A stretch of 64,000 nucleotides of DNA, from the NCBI GenBank assembly GCA_024919175.1, contig CP103804.1, forward strand, positions 1,798,001 to 1,862,000, read 5' to 3'. Below the pieces are notes generated by a model that searched no databases, was not told the DNA's origin, and saw only the letters and a list, made by a program, of their open reading frames with translations. Shown here in pieces: positions 43,667 to 52,641 of the stretch; the first letter of the stretch is position 1, and every line of letters starts with the position of its first letter. A program made the position numbers and the translations under genes. This DNA is from Clostridioides difficile (GTDB taxonomy: Bacteria > Bacillota > Clostridia > Peptostreptococcales > Peptostreptococcaceae).

Positions 43667-45514
43667 ATGGGAAAAATAATAGGAATAGATTTAGGAACAA
43701 CAAATTCATGTGTTGCAGTATTAGAAGGTGGAGAAGCACAAATAATAGCAAATAATGAAGGTATGAGAACTACTCCATCAGTAGTGGCATTTACAAAAGA
43801 TGGTGAAAGAATAGTTGGAGAGCCTGCAAAAAGACAAGCAGTTACAAATGCAGATAAAACAATAACTTCTATAAAAACTCATATGGGAACTGATTACAAA
43901 GTAAATATAGATGGAAAATCATATACACCACAAGAAATATCAGCAATAATATTACAAAAACTAAAATCAGATGCAGAAAGTTACTTAGGACAAACAGTAA
44001 CAGAAGCAGTTATAACAGTTCCAGCTTACTTTACGGATGCTCAAAGACAAGCTACTAAAGATGCTGGTAGAATAGCAGGACTTGATGTTAAGAGAATAAT
44101 AAATGAACCAACAGCAGCAGCTCTTGCTTATGGTATGGATAAATTAGACCAAGAAAAGAAAATATTAGTATTTGACTTAGGTGGAGGAACTTTTGACGTA
44201 TCTATACTTGAAATAGGTGATGGTACTTTTGAAGTTTTAGCTACAGCTGGTAACAATAGATTAGGTGGAGATGACTTCGACCAAATAGTAATAGACTATT
44301 TAGCAGATGAATTTAAAAAGGCTGAAGGTGTAGACTTAAGAAATGATAAGATGGCTCTTCAAAGATTAAAAGAAGCAGCAGAAAAGGCTAAGAAAGAATT
44401 ATCATCAACAATGAATTCAAACATAAACTTACCTTTCATAACTGCTACAGCAGAAGGTCCAAAACATTTAAATATAGATTTATCAAGAGCTAAATTTGAA
44501 GAATTAACTAGAGGTTTAGTTGAAAAAACTATGGAACCAACTAAGAGAGCTTTACAAGATGCAGGACTTTCTACAAGTGAAATAGATGATGTATTATTAG
44601 TTGGTGGTTCTACAAGAATACCAGCAGTTCAAGATGCTGTTAAGAAATTTATAGGAAAAGACCCTCATAAAGGTATAAATCCAGATGAATGTGTTGCAGC
44701 AGGAGCTTCTATACAAGCAGGAGTTTTGGCAGGAGATGTTAAAGACTTATTATTACTAGACGTTACTCCATTATCTCTTGGTATAGAAACTATGGGTAAT
44801 GTAATGACTAAAATAATAGAAAGAAACACAACAATACCAACTAAGAAATCTCAAGTATTCTCAACTGCTGCTGATAACCAAACAGCTGTTGACATACATG
44901 TACTTCAAGGTGAAAGAAGTATGGCTTATGACAATACAACTTTAGGAAGATTCCAATTAACTGATATACCACCAGCACAAAGAGGAATACCTCAAATAGA
45001 AGTTACATTTGATATAGATGCAAATGGTATCGTTAATGTTTCAGCTAAAGACTTAGGTACAGGAAAAGAACAAAAAATAACTATAACATCAAACACTAAT
45101 TTATCAGAAGCAGATATAGAACAAAAAATAAAAGAAGCTGAAATGAATGCAGAAGCTGACAAGCAAAAGAAAGAGAAAATAGAAGCATTTAACCAAGCTG
45201 AGTCTACTATATATCAAACTGAAAAAACTTTAAATGAACTTGGAGATAAAATAAGTGCAAGTGATAAAGAAGATATAGAAAAAGCAATAGCAGACTTAAA
45301 AGTTGTAAAAGATAATCAAGATGTTACAGCAGAAGAGCTTAAGAAAGCTACAGAAGAAGTAATGACTAAGTTCCAAAAAGTATCTCAAGAAATGTACCAA
45401 AATGCAGCGCAAGAACAACAAGCAGCTCAAGGTGCAGAGCAAACTCAAGATAATGGACCTAAAGATGACAATGTAGTAGATGCTGACTTTAAAGAAGTAG
45501 ATGAAGATAAATAA
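43667..45514 (+). CDS. dnaK: Chaperone DnaK (Hsp70)
   Basis: The 615-residue Hsp70 begins MGKIIGIDLGTTNSCVAVLEGG, with the ATPase domain features AYFTDAQRQATKDAGRIAGL, LVFDLGGGTFDVSIL and VLLVGGSTRIPAVQ, a substrate-binding domain (from about 375) and an acidic tail ending DNVVDADFKEVDEDK. ATG 43667 fits AAGGAGG (43650-43656); a TTG six bases earlier is in frame but unlikely. Normal length. A 12-pair hairpin lies between it and dnaJ. Confidence 0.98.
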   Translation: MGKIIGIDLGTTNSCVAVLEGGEAQIIANNEGMRTTPSVVAFTKDGERIVGEPAKRQAVTNADKTITSIKTHMGTDYKVNIDGKSYTPQEISAIILQKLKSDAESYLGQTVTEAVITVPAYFTDAQRQATKDAGRIAGLDVKRIINEPTAAALAYGMDKLDQEKKILVFDLGGGTFDVSILEIGDGTFEVLATAGNNRLGGDDFDQIVIDYLADEFKKAEGVDLRNDKMALQRLKEAAEKAKKELSSTMNSNINLPFITATAEGPKHLNIDLSRAKFEELTRGLVEKTMEPTKRALQDAGLSTSEIDDVLLVGGSTRIPAVQDAVKKFIGKDPHKGINPDECVAAGASIQAGVLAGDVKDLLLLDVTPLSLGIETMGNVMTKIIERNTTIPTKKSQVFSTAADNQTAVDIHVLQGERSMAYDNTTLGRFQLTDIPPAQRGIPQIEVTFDIDANGIVNVSAKDLGTGKEQKITITSNTNLSEADIEQKIKEAEMNAEADKQKKEKIEAFNQAESTIYQTEKTLNELGDKISASDKEDIEKAIADLKVVKDNQDVTAEELKKATEEVMTKFQKVSQEMYQNAAQEQQAAQGAEQTQDNGPKDDNVVDADFKEVDEDK

Positions 45515-45660
45515 GCTATATAATATAACAGCAAATGATAAATGAAGAATAGATTATTTATGAAAATCATATAGATATTAAAGATATATGGACAATATAC
45601 ATCATAAAGAATATAATATATCATAGATTATATAACTTAAAGTAGAATATAAGAATTAAT

Positions 45661-45693
45661 GATAGCTTGTAGTTTATTATTCTACAAGCTATC
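45661..45693 (+). terminator. Hairpin between dnaK and dnaJ
   Basis: GATAGCTTGTAG and CTACAAGCTATC form a perfect 12-pair stem with a nine-base loop, followed by GTTTTG, in a 208-base gap. With a weak T run it may be a partial terminator or an RNA processing site that keeps dnaJ below dnaK. Confidence 0.65.
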
Positions 45694-45722
45694 GTTTTGT
45701 AAAATGAAGGTGGTGTCAATTT

Positions 45723-46877
45723 TTGAGTACAAAAAGGGATTATTATGAAGTCTTAGGTATCAGTAAAGGTGCAGAAGCTCAAGAGATAAAAAAAGCTTAC
45801 AGAAAGTTAGCAATGAAGTACCATCCAGATAGAAATCCTGGGGATAAAGATGCTGAGGAAAAGTTTAAGGAAATAAATGAAGCTTATGAAGTACTTTCAG
45901 ATGATACAAAGAGAAAGACTTATGACCAATTTGGACATGATGGGCTAAACGGTCAAGGAGGCTTTGGAGGCCAAGGTGGATTTAATGGCCAAGGCTTTGG
46001 TGGATTTGAAGATATGTTTGGAGATATATTTGGTGACATGTTTGGAGGAGGCTTCAGCGGAGGAAGACAAAGAAGAAGAGGTCCTCAACGTGGTGCAGAT
46101 ATAAGACAAAATGTTACTATATCTTTTGAAGAAGCTGCATTTGGTAAAAAGATGTCTATAAAGTTAAACAGAAGTGAAGAATGTGATGAGTGTGATGGAA
46201 CTGGAGCAAAACCAGGAACATCAAAGAAAACTTGTTCAACTTGTAATGGAACTGGTCAAGTTAGAACTGTTCAAAGAACTCCATTTGGAAATATAGCAAG
46301 CTCAAGACCTTGTAGTGCTTGTAATGGAACTGGAGAAGTAATTGAATCTCCTTGTAGCAAATGTCATGGAACTGGAAATACAAGAAAAGTTAAGACTATA
46401 GAAGTAGATATACCTGCAGGTATAGATGATGGTCAAATGATAAAACTTGCTGGGCAAGGTGAAGTGGGAGAAAAAGGTGCTCCAAGAGGAGATTTATACA
46501 TTGTAGTTAATGTTAAATCTCATCCATTGTTTACTAGGGATGGAAATGATATTTATTTTGAGATGCCAATTACATTTGTTCAAGCAACTTTAGGTGATGA
46601 AATAGAAGTACCTACTTTGGATGGAAAAGTTAAGTATAGTGTACCAGAAGGAACACAAACTGGAACTGTATTTAGACTTAAAGAAAAAGGAATTCCTAGA
46701 ATTAGAGGAAACTCAAGAGGAGACCAATATGTCAAAGTTGTAGTCGAGATTCCTAAAAAATTAAATGATAAGCAAAAAGATCTGTTAAGAGAATTTGCGA
46801 AGGAGTGCGGGTCGAACGTCCACGAAAAGAAAAAAACATTTGGACAGAAAATAGAAGATATGTTTAAGAAAAAGTAG
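45723..46877 (+). CDS. dnaJ: Chaperone DnaJ (Hsp40)
   Basis: The 384-residue type I Hsp40 has a J-domain with HPD (YHPDRNPGDKDAEEKFKEINEAYEVL), a Gly/Phe-rich region (about 75-115) and four zinc repeats CDECDGTG, CSTCNGTG, CSACNGTG and CSKCHGTG, then the C-terminal substrate domains. Start is TTG 45723 behind GAAGGTGGTG. Near its end (46797-46829) the codons become unusually GC-rich for this genome. Confidence 0.97.
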   Translation: MSTKRDYYEVLGISKGAEAQEIKKAYRKLAMKYHPDRNPGDKDAEEKFKEINEAYEVLSDDTKRKTYDQFGHDGLNGQGGFGGQGGFNGQGFGGFEDMFGDIFGDMFGGGFSGGRQRRRGPQRGADIRQNVTISFEEAAFGKKMSIKLNRSEECDECDGTGAKPGTSKKTCSTCNGTGQVRTVQRTPFGNIASSRPCSACNGTGEVIESPCSKCHGTGNTRKVKTIEVDIPAGIDDGQMIKLAGQGEVGEKGAPRGDLYIVVNVKSHPLFTRDGNDIYFEMPITFVQATLGDEIEVPTLDGKVKYSVPEGTQTGTVFRLKEKGIPRIRGNSRGDQYVKVVVEIPKKLNDKQKDLLREFAKECGSNVHEKKKTFGQKIEDMFKKK

Positions 46878-46879
46878 TT

Positions 46880-46977
46880 AAAATAGCCAATATGATATAA
46901 TCATATTTTTTAGAATCTAAATTATTTACTTATAAGATTTTAAATTAATATAATATGATTTTTATATTGGCTATTTT
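46880..46977 (+). terminator. Terminator region of the dnaK operon
   Basis: AAAATAGCCAATAT (46880-46893) pairs with ATATTGGCTATTTT (46964-46977) around a 70-base AT-rich inner part that can fold further. The outer arms, followed by T-rich DNA, look like the end of the heat-shock operon. Confidence 0.6.
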
Positions 46978-47052
46978 TCATTTTACAAATATATAAAAAT
47001 AGTTTTTATTTAAAAAAATAAAACTGAATATAAATAATTTTCTGAAAAATAC

Positions 47053-47081
47053 TTGTCTCTACATATTTAATATGCTATAAT
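47053..47081 (+). promoter_or_regulatory. Promoter of a small transcript after dnaJ
   Basis: TTGTCT (47053-47058), exactly 17 bases, then TATAAT (47076-47081). Transcription would start near 47088, about ten bases before the ribosome site of the 38-codon ORF. Confidence 0.75.
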
Positions 47082-47111
47082 ATAATCAAATAAGAGAAAG
47101 GGGTGATTCCA

Positions 47112-47228
47112 GTGGGAACGGATGTGGCACAGCCAAATGATGAAGAAAACTCAATTATAATATATGAAATAAAGTTAGATGCTTTTAGTGCTATATTAAG
47201 TACTGGAAAAACTCAAAAGCTGGGATAA
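47112..47228 (+). CDS. Possible small protein of 38 residues, unknown function
   Basis: GTG 47112 follows the strong ribosome site GAAAGGGGTGATT at a normal distance and opens 38 codons ending TAA at 47226. The peptide starts MGTDVAQPNDEENSIIIYEI and ends LSTGKTQKLG; it is polar, with no membrane helix, signal or cysteine. No family is recognised. The same frame stays open for 13 more codons after the TAA, so it could be the shortened start of an older gene. The good promoter and ribosome site argue that it is translated; no homologue comparison was possible. Confidence 0.5.
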   Translation: MGTDVAQPNDEENSIIIYEIKLDAFSAILSTGKTQKLG

Positions 47229-47387
47229 TTATTGGAATTGCCTAGACTTAAAATTTTGGTAGTAAAATAGTCATATTGTATAGACAAAGCATCTAGGTTT
47301 TAAAGGTATTTGTAAAAATTAAAACTTTTGCAAAATGTGTATTTGATTATAATTTAGTTATAAAAATTCGAGTAAAAATTACTTTCA

Positions 47388-47499
47388 ATATGTGCATGTG
47401 TAAAGAAATGTGCATGTATGGTTAGGTAATAGACTAGATATGTATGCAAAGAAATATGTATTTAGTCAAATATATGTATATGTAAAGAAATATATATAT
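47388..47499 (+). ncRNA. Three consecutive hairpins with a common GYAAAGAA loop
   Basis: Three stems follow one another: A 47388-47419 (12 pairs), B 47432-47467 (14 pairs, GACTAGATATGTAT / ATATGTATTTAGTC), C 47472-47499 (10 pairs). Each closes on an eight-base loop: GTAAAGAA, GCAAAGAA, GTAAAGAA. The stems differ in sequence but stay fully paired, using G-U pairs that exist only in the plus-strand RNA. This is what selection on an RNA structure with a fixed loop looks like. It lies in a probable 680-base transcript (47088-47764). Confidence 0.65.
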
Positions 47500-47722
47500 T
47501 ATGTGTATATAGATTTTTAGTATAGATTGGTGAATAATAAAAGCAACTTATTAGAAAAGTTAATTCATGTTTGTAAAAAATATATTTAAGATTTGGTTGA
47601 TATATAGTTGCAAAAATGTTATTTAGTACGAAAAAAATAAGTCCAGGTAAAAGTTTAAAATAATTGATTTAAATATAGTTTGTTTTGAACGTCTAACAAA
47701 TTGAAATAATTTATAAAAATAG

Positions 47723-47766
47723 ACATCTTCTCATAGTGAAAATATACTATGGGAAGATGTTTTTGC
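47723..47766 (+). terminator. Terminator of the small transcript
   Basis: ACATCTTCTCATAGT pairs with ACTATGGGAAGATGT (one mismatch), followed by TTTTG. It would end transcription from the promoter at 47053. Between 47500 and 47722 no gene is visible. Confidence 0.75.
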
Positions 47767-47874
47767 TTTGTATTAAAGATATTATTAAAAATTTGCATGG
47801 TTTTACATTTTAATATAATATAGACATGATAATATATATATATTAATAAAATTTAAAAGAGAAAGGTGAAAAAG

Positions 47875-48810
47875 ATGTATTATATAGGTGTAGACATTGG
47901 AGGAACAGGCATACAAGCAGGTGTGGTTGATAATCAAGGAAAGATACTTTTTAGAACAGAATGTAAAACTGTGATTGAAAAGGGATTTGAAGGAATATTA
48001 GATGATATAAAAATAATGATTGATAAACTGTTAGAAGAAAACAATCTAAATATGGGAGATATAAAATCTATTGGATTTGGTGTACCTGGATTTATAAATA
48101 AAAAAGGGTTAGTAACTTGTGTAAACTTAAAATGGGATGGAAAAGATTTTAAGAATGAACTTAAAAGAAGATTTCCAAATATAGAAGTTAATGGCGAGAA
48201 TGATGCAACAGTAGCAGCACTTGGAGAATCAATGTTTGGAAGTATGAAAGGTGCAGATGTTGGAGTTTTATATACTTTAGGAACTGGAGTAGGTGGAGGA
48301 ATAGTAATTAATAAAAAAGTTTTTTCTGGAGCACATGGATTAGGCTCAGAAATAGGGCATCAAGTAATAGGAGAAAACTATTTTGATTGTAACTGTGGAA
48401 ATAATGGTTGTGTGGAAACTTTCTGTTCAGCAACTGCCATTATAAAGTATTCTCAAAAACTTATACAAGAAGGTAGAAAAAGCAGGATTTTAGATTTAGC
48501 AGAAGGAGATTTAGAAAACATAAATGCAAAGATGGTGTTTGATGCATATAGAGAAAATGATATTGTTGCGATTGAAGTAATAACTAGATTTAAAACTTAT
48601 TTAGCAAAAACATTTGCAAATACAGTAAATACATTAGACCCAGAAATTATATCAATTGGAGGCGGAGTTTCTAAAGCAAGTGATATAATACTTGATGGAA
48701 TTGAAGACTTGGTGAGAAAGTTTATTTTATACAAAAAAGAAGATATAGCAAAAATTGTATGTGCAACCTTAGGTTCAGATGCGGGAATTATAGGAGCAGC
48801 CTTTTTATAA
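47875..48810 (+). CDS. ROK family sugar kinase (glucokinase-like)
   Basis: The 311-residue protein has the ROK ATP-binding start GVDIGGTGIQAGVVDNQG, the catalytic GENDATVAALGE region, LGTGVGGGIVINKKVFSGAHGLGSEIGHQV, and the zinc motif CNCGNNGCVETFCS. It most resembles Firmicute glucokinases, which phosphorylate glucose in the cytosol. ATG 47875 is chosen because GAAAGGTGA (47861-47869) fits it; a GTG at 47866 lies in the ribosome site. An MFS transporter gene follows after 34 bases and may be co-transcribed. Confidence 0.92.
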   Translation: MYYIGVDIGGTGIQAGVVDNQGKILFRTECKTVIEKGFEGILDDIKIMIDKLLEENNLNMGDIKSIGFGVPGFINKKGLVTCVNLKWDGKDFKNELKRRFPNIEVNGENDATVAALGESMFGSMKGADVGVLYTLGTGVGGGIVINKKVFSGAHGLGSEIGHQVIGENYFDCNCGNNGCVETFCSATAIIKYSQKLIQEGRKSRILDLAEGDLENINAKMVFDAYRENDIVAIEVITRFKTYLAKTFANTVNTLDPEIISIGGGVSKASDIILDGIEDLVRKFILYKKEDIAKIVCATLGSDAGIIGAAFL

Positions 48811-48844
48811 GATAAAAGAATCAAAAAGATTGGGGGTATGATAT

Positions 48845-50218
48845 ATGAGTAAGATAAATGCTAAAAGAACTCTTTTTTTAGTAGCTATAGGCTCAGGAAC
48901 TATGTTGAATCCTCTTAATTCATCTATGATTTCGCTTGCTTTACATAGCATACAAAACGATTTTCATATTAGTTTTACAACTGTGTCTTGGATGGTTTCA
49001 GCATTTTACTTAGCTAGTGCTATTGCACAGCCAGTTTCAGGAAAGATTGGAGATTTAATAGGTAGAAAAGTTTTATTTTTAAGTGGTTTAATACTCGTAA
49101 GTTTTTCAGCATTTATGGTACCATTTACTCAATCATTCTTTGTATTGATTTTTATAAGAGTAATTCAAGCTATTGGAACAAGTACATTGTATCCATCTGG
49201 AGTTGCTCTTATACAAAATAATATAAAGGAAAGACAATCTTCTGCATTAGCAGTTTTAACTATTTTCGCTTCAACTACAGCAGGGTTAGGGCCAACTCTA
49301 GGTGGAGTATTGCTTGACTTAGGAGGATGGCATGCTATATTTCTTGTAAATATACCAATTGTGATGGTTGCCATCTGCCTAGGATATTTTTTATTTCCAA
49401 AAGAAGTAAAAGAGAAAAAAAGTATAAAAGAAACTTTTAAGAATGTTTTATCGAGATTAGACATTGTTGGTATAGTTTTATTTTCAGTTGCAATGATTTT
49501 TATATTACTATTCTTATTGTCAGCTAAGGAGTCTTTTAATTTAGAGCAATTTGTACTAGGATTAATTTTGATGTGCATTTTTATTTGGCATGAATTGAGA
49601 ACGAGATTACCCTTTATAGATATTAAACTTTTTTTGAGTAATCCTAAGCTATCAAAGGTATATTTACAATTTATTATATTAAATTTCTTCAATTATATAT
49701 TATTTTTTGGTCTTCCAAGTTATTTTCAAGATGCGCTACATTATAGTGCTAAATCAACTGGACTATTTATGTTGTTCATGTCTGGTATAGGAATTTTCAT
49801 ATCTCCATTGACTGGGAAATGGATAGACAAATCTGGAACTAGAGTACCTCTTATAATGTCATCAATTTTTATGCTGATTAGCGCAATGCTTCTTTCAGTA
49901 ATTTTTATTCAAATACCAGTAATAGGCAAGGGGATAATTTTATCATTAGCAGGTATTAGTTATGGAATTGGTAATGTAGCCTTACAATCTTCAATGTTTA
50001 AAGAAAGTCCTCCTGATAGTATAGGTACAGCCTCTGGTCTTTTTCAAACTAGCCGTTATTTAGGTTCTATTTTTGCAACTGTATTGCTTGGAATGGTATT
50101 TGAAGCAACTATAACATCAGGACAATTTAAAATATTAGGATATGTTATGGTTATTTTAGGTACAATAAGTTTTTTATTGAATTTTGTTTTAAAGAAAGAA
50201 TTAGGAAAAGTAAAATAG
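48845..50218 (+). CDS. MFS transporter, drug-exporter type (DHA2-like)
   Basis: The 457-residue membrane protein has the DHA-type N-terminus (LNSSMISLALHSIQNDFHISFTTVSWMVSAFYLASAIAQPVSGKIGDLIGRKVLF, with the loop 2-3 motif GKIGDLIGRK), motif C-like GLGPTLGGVLLD and about 13 to 14 hydrophobic segments. This suggests a drug:proton antiporter rather than a sugar importer, in spite of the sugar kinase upstream. The substrate is unknown. Confidence 0.88.
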   Translation: MSKINAKRTLFLVAIGSGTMLNPLNSSMISLALHSIQNDFHISFTTVSWMVSAFYLASAIAQPVSGKIGDLIGRKVLFLSGLILVSFSAFMVPFTQSFFVLIFIRVIQAIGTSTLYPSGVALIQNNIKERQSSALAVLTIFASTTAGLGPTLGGVLLDLGGWHAIFLVNIPIVMVAICLGYFLFPKEVKEKKSIKETFKNVLSRLDIVGIVLFSVAMIFILLFLLSAKESFNLEQFVLGLILMCIFIWHELRTRLPFIDIKLFLSNPKLSKVYLQFIILNFFNYILFFGLPSYFQDALHYSAKSTGLFMLFMSGIGIFISPLTGKWIDKSGTRVPLIMSSIFMLISAMLLSVIFIQIPVIGKGIILSLAGISYGIGNVALQSSMFKESPPDSIGTASGLFQTSRYLGSIFATVLLGMVFEATITSGQFKILGYVMVILGTISFLLNFVLKKELGKVK

Positions 50219-50345
50219 TGGATTTATGGATTTAATAGGTTTAGTATCTAATAAATTTGAAAATATTATTTGTAAAACATGATTGATTGGATATTCATAA
50301 ACTTGAAATACAGAATACTTTATAGGTATACAATATTCTGAATTA

Positions 50346-50392
50346 AAATTAAGCAGAAATTTGAACTAATACCTGAAATTTCTGCTTAATTT
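50346..50392. terminator. Bidirectional terminator between the MFS gene and the PucR gene
   Basis: AAATTAAGCAGAAATTT and AAATTTCTGCTTAATTT form a perfect 17-pair stem (13-base loop) between two convergent genes, with A/T-rich flanks on both sides. Confidence 0.9.
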
Positions 50393-50397
50393 AGTAG

Positions 50398-51165
50398 TTA
50401 AATTTTTTTATATAGAAAATAAGATTTTACATTTAGATAAAAAATCATTGCGTTCTCAAAGTTTTTTAAATCAAGGTTGAGTATTTCATTAATTTTTTCT
50501 AGCCTATATACTAGTGTATTTCTATGTAAAAACATATCACTAGATGTTTTAGAGATGTTTAAGTCATTACTTATAAATTTTATTCCTGTATATAGAAGTT
50601 CTTCATCAATAGACTTTATCTTATTGAAGTCTATCAATCTATTAAGGGCTTCATCTTTGTTAATTAAATCTAAAGTTTTATATCTAATGAGGTCAAATAA
50701 ATTTAAAAATTTATCTTTAGCATTATCTCTTACAATATGAGGTAGTAAATCAGAGCATAATTGTAATCTAAAATTAAAATCAGATTTGTTATCCAACTCT
50801 CCAAGATAGAAAATATAAGTACTTTGATAGGTTTCAGTTTCAATTATATTTTGTGTAGTGACATTAATGTCTAAATTATATTTAGAGTTTACTACAAAAA
50901 AACTACTATGTTGCATTATATTTATATCATCATATAAGTTATAAAAAATACCTTTTAGATATTCAAAATCTATATGTGGTTGATAAATTAAATAAAAGTG
51001 ACCACTTAGATTATCAAAGTTATTTTCATCTAAAAAATCAATAACATAAACAGTATCATTAAAAGTAACTAAATGACTATTGGCATCTAAACTTTGATTT
51101 TTATAAGGGTAAATATTTATTTTTTTATTGAGTTGTTTTTCAAAAAAACTTTTCAAGTCTTCCAT
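50398..51165 (-). CDS. PucR/CdaR-type regulator
   Basis: The 255-residue protein ends in the PucR helix-turn-helix (HTH_30): LNISKTSSDMFLHRNTLVYRLEKINEILNLDLKNFENAM. The first 180 residues have no clear sensor domain; they are shorter than CdaR proteins with a full diacid-binding domain. It is 29 bases downstream of the sugar ABC ATPase gene on the same strand, so the two are co-transcribed and it may control sugar uptake genes elsewhere. Confidence 0.85.
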   Translation of the reverse strand: MEDLKSFFEKQLNKKINIYPYKNQSLDANSHLVTFNDTVYVIDFLDENNFDNLSGHFYLIYQPHIDFEYLKGIFYNLYDDINIMQHSSFFVVNSKYNLDINVTTQNIIETETYQSTYIFYLGELDNKSDFNFRLQLCSDLLPHIVRDNAKDKFLNLFDLIRYKTLDLINKDEALNRLIDFNKIKSIDEELLYTGIKFISNDLNISKTSSDMFLHRNTLVYRLEKINEILNLDLKNFENAMIFYLNVKSYFLYKKI

Positions 51166-51194
51166 AAGGTCTCCTTAGAAATAAGATTATACTC

Positions 51195-52304
51195 TTATCT
51201 TATAGCTAAGTCAGTTTCTTTGTCAAATAAGTGTATTCTATTATTATCAACTGAAAGAGTTAAACTATCACCAACATCAACTCTATTTTTGCTGTCAAAT
51301 CGAATTGTTATTGTATTTACATCTAATTTTAAATGAGCATAAGTCTCTGCACCCATAAGTTCTTTTATTTCAACTGTTGATTTAAAGCAAGTATCTTGAT
51401 TAGCTTTAACAAAAATATCTTCTATATGTATATCTTCTGGTCTAATACCCATAATAACTTCTTTTCCAATATAGTTGTCTTTTATCAAATCATAGTGTTT
51501 TTCTCTATTTAATTTTATCTTAATGTATTTGTTTTTAGCATATATTTCTTCATTCTCTTCTATTAATGTGACATTAATAAAGTTCATTTGTGGAGCTCCA
51601 ATAAATCCTGCAACAAATACATTAGCTGGATAGTCGTATACATCTTGTGGAGTTGCAATCTGTTGTACCACACCATCTTTCATTACCACTATTCTATCAG
51701 CCATAGTCATAGCTTCAACTTGGTCATGTGTTACATAGATAAATGTAGTTCCAAGTTGCTGATGTAACTTAGTTATTTCTGTTCTCATGGCGGTTCTCAG
51801 TTTTGCATCTAAATTAGATAAAGGTTCATCCATTAAGAATACCTTAGGGTTTCTAACTATTGCACGCCCTAGAGCAACTCTTTGTCTCTGACCTCCAGAT
51901 AATGTTTTAGGTTTTTTATCTAAAAGAGAGACTAAATCCAATATTCTAGCAGCTTCTTTAACTTTTTTATCTATTTCATCTTTTGGCATTTTTCTAAGTT
52001 TAAGTGCAAATGCCATATTTTCATAAACAGATAAGTGAGGGTATAAAGCATAATTTTGAAAAACCATTGCTATATCTCTATCTTTTGGTTCTATATCATT
52101 GACAAGTTTATCTCCTATATATAATTCTCCAGAAGATATCTCTTCAAGACCAGCAATCATTCTGAGTGTTGTTGATTTACCACAACCAGATGGTCCTACT
52201 AAAACGATGAATTCCTTATCTTTAATATCTATATTTATATTTTTTACTGCATTAAATCCATTAGAATAAAGTTTTGATATATCTTTTAAGATTACTTCTG
52301 ACAT
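51195..52304 (-). CDS. Sugar ABC transporter ATP-binding protein (MsmX/UgpC/MalK family)
   Basis: The 369-residue ATPase has Walker A GPSGCGKST, the Q-loop, signature LSGGQRQRVALGRA, Walker B VFLMDEPLSNLDAKLR and a TOBE/MalK C-terminal domain (from about residue 240). No permease or binding-protein gene is near, so like Bacillus MsmX it is probably a shared motor that serves several sugar importers. It is the first gene of a two-gene unit with the PucR regulator. Confidence 0.93.
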   Translation of the reverse strand: MSEVILKDISKLYSNGFNAVKNINIDIKDKEFIVLVGPSGCGKSTTLRMIAGLEEISSGELYIGDKLVNDIEPKDRDIAMVFQNYALYPHLSVYENMAFALKLRKMPKDEIDKKVKEAARILDLVSLLDKKPKTLSGGQRQRVALGRAIVRNPKVFLMDEPLSNLDAKLRTAMRTEITKLHQQLGTTFIYVTHDQVEAMTMADRIVVMKDGVVQQIATPQDVYDYPANVFVAGFIGAPQMNFINVTLIEENEEIYAKNKYIKIKLNREKHYDLIKDNYIGKEVIMGIRPEDIHIEDIFVKANQDTCFKSTVEIKELMGAETYAHLKLDVNTITIRFDSKNRVDVGDSLTLSVDNNRIHLFDKETDLAIR

Positions 52305-52641
52305 TGTAATTCTCCTTAATAATTTAAATTTTAATTATATAATATCAGATGATTTTATTGTAGGGAACATATAAAATAACCAAAAATTTTTGTTTAAAAT
52401 GTATATCTTGGTGATTTATATATAATAAATATAATATGAACTATTTAAAATATATTATATGGAAAAGTATAATCAAGTAAAGTGATAAAAATAAGTTAGA
52501 CAATTTATTATAAAGTAAGTAAATTTACTCTACTATATATAAACTAATAAAAAATTTATAAAACAAAAAAGTATGATATTTATGATATAATAAAAGTTAT
52601 GGAAAAATAGGAAAATTAATATAGAAAAGAGAGGTAAACTT
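52305..52641. other. Intergenic region between the ABC ATPase and prmA
   Basis: 337 AT-rich bases hold divergent promoters. For prmA an extended -10, TGATATAAT, ends at 52591, about 50 bases before the ATG; no good -35 is seen. For the leftward ATPase gene, TATTATATAAT-like sequence lies near 52335-52350. No ORF or strong hairpin is visible. Confidence 0.5.

Noticed and set aside
47388..47499. A short CRISPR array
   Set aside because: Only the eight-base loop is shared; the repeats are not constant in length or sequence, there are no uniform spacers, and no cas genes are near.
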